A DNA stretch of 51,895 bases from Puniceicoccales bacterium (GTDB taxonomy: Bacteria; Verrucomicrobiota; Verrucomicrobiia; Opitutales; UBA953). The stretch lies in NCBI GenBank assembly GCA_031285745.1, contig JAITVQ010000164.1, forward strand, positions 1 through 51,895, given 5' to 3'. The translations under genes were made by a program, and so were the position numbers. Positions within the stretch are counted from its first letter, which is position 1, and each line of letters starts with the position of its first letter. The notes beneath the pieces were generated by a model. That model was not told where the DNA came from, ran no database searches, and was given only the letters and a program-made list of their open reading frames with translations. Positions 44,667 through 51,895 of the stretch are shown in pieces.

Positions 44667-47600
44667 TTACTGTTTGCGCTGGCGGATGCTGTCCAGGAAT
44701 TTGCGGGCCTGTTCATGCTGGGGATCCAGTTTAAGCGCCTGCTCGGCGTCGGCCTTGGCTCCGGCCATGTCTGCCGGCTTCATGCTCTGTTTGGCCACGG
44801 CCCGGAAAAACCAGGCGTTGGCATTGGCCGGATTCCTGGCAATGACGGCGTTCAAAAAGGTAATCATCTCGGAAAACCTGTTTTCCATGAAAAGCACCGC
44901 GCACTTGTTTTGGATCAACTCGGGATCATCCGGCTGGAATTCCAGGGCCTTGTTGGTGTCGATCAGCGCCCCGGCATAATCCCGGGTTTGCATCTTCACC
45001 TTGGACCGATTGCTCCACGCCTCAAAATCCCTAGGCTTGATCTCAATGGCCCGGGAGTAATCAGCCAACGCCTCGGGGAATCGCTGTTGCCTTGTGCGGA
45101 GAGAACCCCGGGCGCTGAATCCTTCCGCACAATCAGTATGTATTTCCAGTGAGCGATTGATGTCAGCCTCAGCCTCCGCCAGTTTCGATATCTTCATCTT
45201 CTCAATGCCACGGTTGCGCAGGGCATCGTGATTGTCAGGATTGATTTTCAATACCTTGTTATAATCTTTTATGGCGTTCTGGCTGTAATCCTTGGTTTGG
45301 CCATACGCAATGCCGCGAGCCAAATAGGCTGCCTCATTCTGCGGATCGAGGGCAATGACTTCGCCAAAGTCCTCAATGGCTCCAAAGGGGGCTTTGAGTT
45401 GATCCAGCTTGAAAATTCCCCGGGTGAACCAGGCTTTGGCATCGCGAGGGTTGTCGGCAATGGCCTGGTCGAATTTGACGGCTTCGGCGTAGGCTTCCGG
45501 CTGTGTCTCTGGAAAGGTGGCAAATTCCGCTGTCCTTTTTTCATCAGATCCCAACTCCCTGGCTTTTTTGGCATCGGCTACCGCCCCCGCCAAATCGCCT
45601 AACATGGTTTTCGCGTTAAATCTGATTTCATAGGCCCGACCTGAATCATCACTGGTATGCTCCAGGATGCGCACTGCTTCACGCGGCTGGCCGACGGCCA
45701 GCAGTGAAGCGCAATAATCGTTCCTTATCTCGACATTGTCAGGCCTCAGTTCCATTGCCTTCCGGGCATCGGCCAGGCTTGCCTCGTATAGTTTCTTCTC
45801 GAATAGCAAAATACCGCGATTGACATAGGCTTGGACCTGGTTGGGGTCGATCTCAATGGCCCGGTCCATATCGGAGAGTGTTCCTTCGACATCGCCCAAC
45901 CGTTTCCTGATAATAGCTCGGTTGAACCAGTGTCGGTAATCTTTTGGCGAAAGCTCCAAGGCCTTGTTGATTTGTTCCAAGGCCTTCTGGTATTCCCCGC
46001 GTTTTTCAAAAACCACTGACATGCAACCGTAGGCTGTGGAGCTTTGAGGATCAATCTGCATGGCCTGCCGGGCATCGGCTTCAGCTTCGTTCAAACGGCC
46101 TAGGTTGGCAAACGTCATGGCGCGGTTGGTTAGGGCTCGGACATTTTGGGGGTTACTCTCAAGAATTCGTGTAAAATCTGCCAATGCCCCGATATCATTA
46201 TTCATCTCGGAAAGTATTGCGCCCCGGCTCATCAGGGCCTCGACATGCTGAGGGTCCAGCGTCAGGGCTTGATTATAGTCGGCCAGCGCTCCCTTGGAGT
46301 CATGCAGTTGTTGGTCTTTCAGGAAACCTCGTTCGTAAAACAGATTCGCCTTAGCCGGATCTGCCTGAATCGCCTTGTCCAGGTCGGCCAAAGCGGCGGA
46401 GGTATCCTCGGCATTCCGGATAAGCTTAAAGACTTTCTCGACGTTATTCACAATAGACTTGTTTGTGGAATCCAGCGCGAGAGCCTGCTGGATCAGCTCC
46501 CGGGCCTTCGGGAAGTTGTTCTTTTGCGTGTAGGCCAGTGCCAGAATGGAGTAGGCGATAGCGCTCTTCTCATCCAGCGCGATTGCTTTTGCCGCGCTAT
46601 CCATGGCCTCGTCTATGTTGCCGAGGTTGAGTAACGCCGTGGCGAGACAAGTGTGAGCAAAGGCATTGGTGGAATTGATAGCCAGGGCACTGTTGGCGTC
46701 GTTCAGGGCCAGGCGATATTCTTCGAGATTAGTATAGACAGCGGACCGGAGAGCCCATGCCGAGGCATTGGTGGGATCGAGCTTGATGGCCTGACTGGCA
46801 TCCTCCACGGCTCCTTTGTAATCTTCTATGTCTCCCTTGGCGGCGGCTCGTTTAAGCCAGGAATCTGCATTCCGGGAATTCAGTTGAATGGCCTTTGTGT
46901 AATCGGAAATCGCCTCGGGGATTTTTCCGGATCCTTTAAACACAGAAGCACGGACATGATAAACGGAGGGATCGTGGGGATCTAATTGAACTGCCTTTTC
47001 TGCGGCAGGCAGCGCTTCCGCAAATCGGCCAAGTTCACCCAAGGCGTTGGCTTTGTTTTTCCAGGCCGTGGGATTTTCCGGTTCCAATTCCAGCACTTTC
47101 TCGGAATCTGCCAATGTTGCAGCATAATCATTCTTCATGCCGAAAGCGGCCCCCCGGTTAAGATAATTATTGGGCTCGGCAGGTGCCAATTCGATGGCCT
47201 TGGAATAGTCGGCGATGGCTCCGTCAAAATTTTTAGCGGCTAATCGAATTTGCGCGCGAGCGGAGTAGTAATTCCCCTTACTCGGATTCAAGGCGATGGC
47301 TTTGTCCAGATCGACGGCAGCCAATGCATGGTTTCTGAAAATACTATCAGCCTCGGCAGCCAGAAAAGATTCTTTCATCGGTACGTTCAGGACGATAATT
47401 GCCCGGGAAAAATAGGCATTGGCATCGTTGGGATTGAGCTCAATGGCTTTGTCGCAATCCCGATACGCGCCGGGTAGGTCTCCCAATATTTGTTTTATTG
47501 TCGCTCGCAATGCAAACGCGCTGGAATAATCCGGCTTTAGCTCAATAGCCTTGTTGATATCGGACGATGCCAGAGAAAATTGCTGGGAGTTAAAATACGC

Positions 47601-47813
47601 CCGGGCGCGTTGGTAATACGCCTCGGCATGGTTGGGATGGTTTGCGATGAATTGGGTAAGCTCGGCAATGGCCGGAGCAAATTCGCGAGCATTGATTTTC
47701 TCGGCCATCGGGGCCAGTTCGGGAGAAACATCGTCAGCGGCGGTCAAAAACGGAACCGCGAGAAACAGAAAAACCGCAACCAAACACCAGCGGGGAAGAG
47801 GGGATAGAGTCAT
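44667..47813 (-). CDS. Exported giant tetratricopeptide repeat protein
   Basis: A 1048-residue protein with a signal peptide (CLVAVFLFLAVPFLTAADD) and almost nothing but TPR units of 34 residues, about 28-30 of them (for example AYYQRARAYFNSQQFSLASSDINKAIEL and its relatives). Most units end in 'A.aL.pdn'. Such solenoids scaffold protein complexes; an exported one would act in the periplasm or on the outer membrane. No catalytic domain is attached. It lies upstream of the HAF pair on the same strand, 105 bases from the nearest, and downstream of the sigma factor gene. The partners are unknown. Confidence 0.88.
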   Translation of the reverse strand: MTLSPLPRWCLVAVFLFLAVPFLTAADDVSPELAPMAEKINAREFAPAIAELTQFIANHPNHAEAYYQRARAYFNSQQFSLASSDINKAIELKPDYSSAFALRATIKQILGDLPGAYRDCDKAIELNPNDANAYFSRAIIVLNVPMKESFLAAEADSIFRNHALAAVDLDKAIALNPSKGNYYSARAQIRLAAKNFDGAIADYSKAIELAPAEPNNYLNRGAAFGMKNDYAATLADSEKVLELEPENPTAWKNKANALGELGRFAEALPAAEKAVQLDPHDPSVYHVRASVFKGSGKIPEAISDYTKAIQLNSRNADSWLKRAAAKGDIEDYKGAVEDASQAIKLDPTNASAWALRSAVYTNLEEYRLALNDANSALAINSTNAFAHTCLATALLNLGNIDEAMDSAAKAIALDEKSAIAYSILALAYTQKNNFPKARELIQQALALDSTNKSIVNNVEKVFKLIRNAEDTSAALADLDKAIQADPAKANLFYERGFLKDQQLHDSKGALADYNQALTLDPQHVEALMSRGAILSEMNNDIGALADFTRILESNPQNVRALTNRAMTFANLGRLNEAEADARQAMQIDPQSSTAYGCMSVVFEKRGEYQKALEQINKALELSPKDYRHWFNRAIIRKRLGDVEGTLSDMDRAIEIDPNQVQAYVNRGILLFEKKLYEASLADARKAMELRPDNVEIRNDYCASLLAVGQPREAVRILEHTSDDSGRAYEIRFNAKTMLGDLAGAVADAKKARELGSDEKRTAEFATFPETQPEAYAEAVKFDQAIADNPRDAKAWFTRGIFKLDQLKAPFGAIEDFGEVIALDPQNEAAYLARGIAYGQTKDYSQNAIKDYNKVLKINPDNHDALRNRGIEKMKISKLAEAEADINRSLEIHTDCAEGFSARGSLRTRQQRFPEALADYSRAIEIKPRDFEAWSNRSKVKMQTRDYAGALIDTNKALEFQPDDPELIQNKCAVLFMENRFSEMITFLNAVIARNPANANAWFFRAVAKQSMKPADMAGAKADAEQALKLDPQHEQARKFLDSIRQRKQ

Positions 47814-48120
47814 GGGAATGAGTGGGTGAGTAATTTATCAGTATATCTCAACATCATGGGATGGGAAGGAATATTTGATAATAAATATCATCCTTTTGAG
47901 ACATAATTGATGGGCAGAAGATTTTGGAGAGAACGAAAAGGAAATAATATAAGACAATACAGAGGGAATAAGTAACACTCGACCAAAGTGCTTCTGGGAT
48001 TTTTCAAATCAGAGGTTTATTTGCCCCATGTTCCCTCGCGTGAAGCTACCCGACTTTATCTTCCTGTTTTCCTGTCGAACCTTATCCTGTTGATCCTGAC
48101 ATCCTGCCTGCCGCTCCCAC
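47814..48120. other. 307-base intergenic stretch with direct repeats
   Basis: No gene is supported; the 67-codon ORF here has no protein character. The right half (48061-48110) contains repeated TCCTGT words (TTCCTGTTTTCCTGTC, TTATCCTGTTGATCCTGACATCCTGCC) similar to those at 42063-42105. An AT-rich imperfect palindrome ATATTTGATAATAAATAT lies near 47870. The promoter of the TPR gene is probably in the left part. Confidence 0.45.
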
Positions 48121-48855
48121 CTATCCGAACACTCCCAGCAATGTCCGCAGTTCTTCGTCCACCATGCCGGGTTCCGCCAGTGTCTGGCTGATTTCGTCTT
48201 TCAGTAATTCCCGGTAGCGCTTGCGCAGGCGATGCGCAGCCACCCGCAGACTGCCCTCGCTGACACCAAGCTGGGTTGCGACCGCATCGTAGTTGGCCGT
48301 GCTCTTCTCCACCGTGAGGAAGATTTTCAACGCCTCAAAAAGTTCGGTTTGTCCCCGCTCCATCCATTCGTGACGGAGACGTTCCAGCACATATTCCAAC
48401 AATGCCAATGCCCACTCGCGGTCGAAAATCTCGTCCGGACTGGCGGTCTTGTCCGCGACTTCGAATTTTGCGGCTGCTCCCTCATAATCCAGCGAAAGCG
48501 GCATGATTGTGCCACCGCGTTTCAGGCGATGGGCCCGATCATATTCATTGGCCAGATAGTGTTTCAAGGATGCCAGCAGGAATGCCCGGAAACGACCGCG
48601 TTCCGCCTGTAGGCGGGAAAAATCCTTCCGTTGCAGCAATTGCGCGAAAAATCCCTGCGTCAGGTCTTCCGCGTCGGCCTTTGCATAATTGCGCCGTCGC
48701 GCATAGGCATAGAGGGGAAACCAATAGATCCGGCATAATTCTTCCAAGGCCGCCTGCACATCGCGATCGGCAATGCCTGCGGACTCGCTGCCAGCTTTGA
48801 GCACCATTGTCCAACGCGTGGTGGCAAAAAAATCATGCGAGGCGCCGGAGGTCAT
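48121..48855 (-). CDS. ECF-type RNA polymerase sigma factor
   Basis: The 244-residue protein has region 2 (about 30-110: LCRIYWFPLYAYARRRNYAKADAEDLTQGFFAQLL) with the '..DAEDLTQ..F' core and region 4 (about 180-230: TQLGVSEGSLRVAAHRLRKRYRELL) with a helix-turn-helix. The GRFRAFLLASLKHYLANEYDRA linker is typical of the long ECF group common in Planctomycetes and Verrucomicrobia. Its ATG overlaps the TGA of the upstream membrane protein gene by four bases, so the two are translated together; that membrane protein is a candidate partner or anti-sigma factor by position only. Targets are not evident. Confidence 0.87.
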   Translation of the reverse strand: MTSGASHDFFATTRWTMVLKAGSESAGIADRDVQAALEELCRIYWFPLYAYARRRNYAKADAEDLTQGFFAQLLQRKDFSRLQAERGRFRAFLLASLKHYLANEYDRAHRLKRGGTIMPLSLDYEGAAAKFEVADKTASPDEIFDREWALALLEYVLERLRHEWMERGQTELFEALKIFLTVEKSTANYDAVATQLGVSEGSLRVAAHRLRKRYRELLKDEISQTLAEPGMVDEELRTLLGVFG

Positions 48856-49418
48856 GGTTCAGGGTTAAGCTGCAGGTTTTCCGGAGGCGGCAATTTTTCC
48901 AGTTGCCGGAGTACCCGGTCGATCTCCTCCGGTTTCTGGGTGCCGATCAGGATCCTCTTTCCGTTGGTTAGGATAAGCTGAAGACCTTTGTTGCCGGAGA
49001 CATTCCATGCCCAGCCCTTGCCAAAAAAATTCACCCGGATTCCCCAACCGCCGAAATCAATCAACGGACGGTATTGGCAGGTATAGGCGTTCTCGATCTC
49101 TTCCCAAGATTTTTTCTTACCGATGAGATTGAGTGGAAAAAGCCGGTAATAGACACCGTCTCGTTGAATCCTTGTTTCTAGGCATATCATGAGAAGGATG
49201 GCCAGGGCTAGCAATGCCGCCCCCGATAATGTGAAAAATACCATTGTCCCAAGATTGCTCCCATTGCCGAGCAACAGGAATAGCCCACCGAGTATTATTC
49301 CCAAGCCAGCCAGCCCGACCAACGGCCAGATGCAAAAGGGATTTTGCAGGTAAGTCTGTCGTTCGAAAAACAGAACCTCTTTCGTGCCAGGAGATGGACT
49401 TGTGTCGCCGGGGATCAT
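48852..49418 (-). CDS. Two-span membrane protein with PH-like C-terminal domain
   Basis: The track ORF begins at 49496, but the ATG at 49418 (MIPGDTSPSPGTKEV) gives 188 residues and starts after the upstream gene's stop. Two adjacent spans (LVGLAGLGIILGGLFLLL and ALLALAILLMICL) precede a cytoplasmic beta domain (VYYRLFPLNLIGKKKSWEEI, GLQLILTNGKRILIGTQKPEE) that resembles bacterial PH-like proteins of unknown function. The gene overlaps the sigma factor gene by four bases. Possible roles include sensing or holding the sigma factor; no zinc-binding anti-sigma motif is seen. Confidence 0.65.
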   Translation of the reverse strand: MIPGDTSPSPGTKEVLFFERQTYLQNPFCIWPLVGLAGLGIILGGLFLLLGNGSNLGTMVFFTLSGAALLALAILLMICLETRIQRDGVYYRLFPLNLIGKKKSWEEIENAYTCQYRPLIDFGGWGIRVNFFGKGWAWNVSGNKGLQLILTNGKRILIGTQKPEEIDRVLRQLEKLPPPENLQLNPEP

Positions 49419-49443
49419 TTTTGCTATAACCGTTATGGCCGGG

Positions 49444-50260
49444 CTATTGGATAAAATATCCGGCGGCTTTCCAAGTGCCATCGCTCTCCCTGGCATAAGT
49501 CACTGTCTCGGTGGCCTTTTTCTTGTTGGTGAATTCCGAGGTAAAGGTCAGTATGCAGTAGTTGCCGGTCGGCAGTCCGGGGCGGGTGTCGTAAGCCTTG
49601 CTGGATTGGAATTTCCGGGAGACCACTTTTCCCAGCGGCGGGCGTACCGCCGACAGAGCCTTGCTCCAGTCGGTTTCCTTGACCAGACCCTTGGCAAATC
49701 CGGCGAGCCCCTGATAGCTCTCGGCATATTTACCGGTGTCGATCAGTTCAATCCAAGTAATGACTTTTTCCGTTTGCGGGGCAATCGTGGCGTTATCCCC
49801 GGAACTCGCGGAGAATCCCAGCGACTTGAAGGTCTTGAGGACCAATTCCCGGTCCAATGTTTTTCCCATGCCATAGTACTCGATAACCAACTTGTCTTGC
49901 CGGAGCGAATACGGGGGCAGGTGATCCCAGTTCGACAATCTTCGCATGAATGGTCTTGGCGGCAGCATCATCGGAACCAAGGATGGCATTGATCTGGAGT
50001 GTCTTTCCATCAACCATGATGACGGAGTTGCTCATGCGGGAAATCTTGCCACCCAATTTCTTCTCGAATGCGGTTATCTGCTGGCGTGGAATGACCGTGG
50101 TTTTCTGAAGCTTTATCTCTTGCGGCAGGTTTTTCAAAAAGTCGTCTGCCGGGGTGACAGTTTTTTCCTGAGCCGAGAGAACAGGAAAGGTTGCTACCAT
50201 TGCCACCAGTGCAAGGACAAGGAGTAGAAAGTGTTTTTTATACAGATGGAGAGAAGTCAT
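49444..50260 (-). pseudogene. DUF4019 exported protein, frameshifted at a G5/C5 run
   Basis: The N-terminal ORF (49793-50260) has a signal peptide (FLLLVLALVAMVATFPVLSAQ) and reads to about IHAKIVELGSPAP. The C-terminal ORF (49444-50013) then carries the rest (YSLRQDKLVIEYYG...) and a complete DUF4019 domain (WIELIDTGKYAESY, LPTGNYCILTF, DGTWKAAGYFIQ). Dropping one base from the GGGGG run at 49913-49917 fuses both into one frame. Either the gene is broken, the run is a sequencing error, or the run is a phase-variable switch. The two neighbouring DUF4019 domains are in the next gene upstream. Confidence 0.75.
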
Positions 50261-50347
50261 TTTTGTAATGGATAAGAAAGAGAGAAGCCTGTGAGGTTTA
50301 CGTTATTGATTAATCGGGATTCGACGAAGCCATTGAGAGCGACGCGA

Positions 50348-51895
50348 TCACTGGATAACGTATCCAGTAATCAGCCAAGTGCCGTCTTGTGCCTTAACAA
50401 AGGTTACTATTTCGACGGCATTCTTCTTGGCGGTAAACTCGGTTTCGAAAGTCAGTACACGGTAATCTCCATCCGGCATGCCGGGTAGCGAGGTGAGGAC
50501 TTCGTCAGTTTTTATTTTGCGAAAGACTACATTCCCGAGCGGCTTGCGCACGGCTTCCATGGCTGAGACATAGTCGGATTCAGAGATCAACTTCTTGGCA
50601 AATTCAGCAAAACGGGCATAACTTTCTCGATATTTTCCGACGTCGCTAAAAACCAACCATTCAGAGGCCTCGGATTCGAATGGATATTCTGATTTTTCGG
50701 TTTGCCCAAGCATTGGCTCCCATTTGCCATTAGTTTTTTTCCAAAAAGCGGCTTTGTTTAGATCGGGAATATCCGTAACCAACGGCCTCACTGGTTCATC
50801 CTGGACATCGTAGCTCAATATGCGCCAGTGGTCGTTCTCTTGGACAAAAATTACCGTCTCCTCGGTAGCCTTTTTTTCAGAAAAATCTGTTTTGAATTTA
50901 ACCACACGAGCCTTTAGCTCCTGTGGGTCCTTTCCATCAATCTTGGCGATTGCCAGCATGGAGACTTTGCGTTTTCGAGCAACCAGATCTCCCAAGGGAG
51001 TTCTCAATTTGGTTATCTTTTTTGCCCAATCCTGGGAATTTACCTGGGAGGTTTCGCAAAGCGCCAGATGCTGGTAGCCTTCCGGATAATTCTGGGTGTC
51101 GATTAAGGCCAGCCAGGTAAGCGCATCGGTTTCACCGGCAGGAGCCGCATTTCCGGTAGTTGATTCAGGGACGATAAGCGTCACATGCTTGATGTCGGCT
51201 GCAGTCATCCAAACCATGGCATCAATGGCCGCCTTGTAGGCGACGTTTGCAGCAATATTAATGCGGAATTCAATATCGGGTTTTTCAGCTTTTCAGCCTT
51301 GAGCAGTTCATCCAACGGTTGTCCGGTTTCGGCAATAAAGGGGAGGCCTTTGTCGGAAAATCCAATTAGACGGCTGTTAAGTTTATAGGCAGGGTTCCCG
51401 GTTTTTGCGTCCTGCTCGATTGTCAGGATGTTAGGGCTGGCTTTGATTTTGGTACTATTACCCGAGTCAGCGTCTTGGGAAATCGAGGCAATGCTGATAT
51501 CTATAAATCCACTATTCTTTGCCCATTGAACACAATCTATTATCACGTTGTTGGGAAGCACTTCGTCTACATGTATGAGTAACCTGGTATCAGGATTCTT
51601 TTTGTTTTCAGCATCGAGGAACTTTTTGAGGACTTGCTCATCTGACTGGATGTCGACTGTGGTGCTTTGTGCCGATTGGGCTTTGTAGATTGGTTTTTTA
51701 TGTTGCGCATCCCATTCGATAAAGAGGTGCGATATATTATCCGGTGTGACCGGCGTACCCTTTTTTGAGACGAGTGCATCCTGATCCGAATCCTTAAGGA
51801 CAGTGTCGATGCTGACATTCTGGAATCCATTATCTTTTGCCCATTGAAAGCAGTCCATTAGCGCCTCGGCGGGAAGACTCCCCTCCACGTGTATA
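50348..51895 (-). pseudogene. ExbD-like multi-domain plus double DUF4019 protein, frameshifted and cut by the window edge
   Basis: The 5' end is beyond the window: the frame is open through the edge (GTG at 51886 is internal, in IHVEGSLP). Three ExbD/TolR-like periplasmic modules can be read, the best being LLIHVDEVLPNNVIIDCVQWAKNSG. The third is split: the upstream ORF ends out of frame, and the downstream ORF (50348-51217) resumes inside it and then carries two DUF4019 domains. An 8-bp tandem duplication (GCTGAAAA twice, 51282-51297) is the lesion; with one copy the frame reads AEKPDIEFRINIAAN, aligning with the other modules. The role is unknown. Confidence 0.75.

Overview
The window looks like a chromosomal segment from a Gram-negative bacterium of the PVC superphylum, most likely a Verrucomicrobiota member. 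The grounds are PEP-CTERM surface anchors, an autotransporter-type beta-strand repeat protein, DUF11, HAF and InlB-like repeat proteins, a metal-type KdsA (LPS synthesis), a men pathway and a large ECF sigma factor. The taxonomic call is inference; no rRNA or marker gene is present.

Layout. (1) 1-20995, + strand: a long cell-surface/secretion gene train. It holds three envelope proteins (one cut by the window edge), a GspF-type platform protein, a pseudopilin, a four-repeat InlB-like protein, a giant 3837-residue InlB-like repeat protein, a small membrane protein, a DUF11 protein and a PEP-CTERM beta-strand repeat protein. (2) 21013-24623, +: an AT-rich surface-glycan block (GT-C-like membrane protein, methyltransferase, GtrB-like GT2, GtrA). 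(3) 24682-33547: mixed metabolic genes (GH29 fucosidase, an ACP-like ORF, guaB, menC, menE, an anchored serine protease, kdsA, a BAX-inhibitor-1 family protein).

(4) 33937-40357: a complete RNA-repair and Ro60 locus, the most interesting part. RtcR (sigma-54 activator) is divergent from rsr (Ro60), which has a clear GG-N10-GC sigma-54 promoter. Between rsr and rtcA-rtcB lie four tandem noncoding RNAs (37387-37899). All four have the Y RNA architecture: paired ends, a shared GAAUGCC...ACUACAU 5' motif, and an inner helix supported by compensatory changes. Two carry a circularly permuted tRNA mimic (T arm, acceptor stem, D arm), one has only T arm plus acceptor, and one is reduced to a bare hairpin. 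The likely logic is that RNA damage activates RtcR, which turns on Ro60, its Y RNAs and the RtcA/RtcB end-healing and ligation enzymes.

(5) 40522-42177: a PEP-CTERM protein and then a long noncoding stretch with nine clear units of a 42-43 bp repeat centred on the palindrome GTTCGCGAAC, arranged as an alternating A/B dimer. (6) 42178-51895, - strand: two HAF-repeat paralogues, a giant TPR protein, an ECF sigma factor coupled to a membrane protein, and DUF4019 and ExbD-like genes. Three genes here are broken by small lesions: an amber codon, an extra base in a G5 run, and an 8-bp tandem duplication.

All calls come from reading the sequence and the ORF translations; no database search was run.
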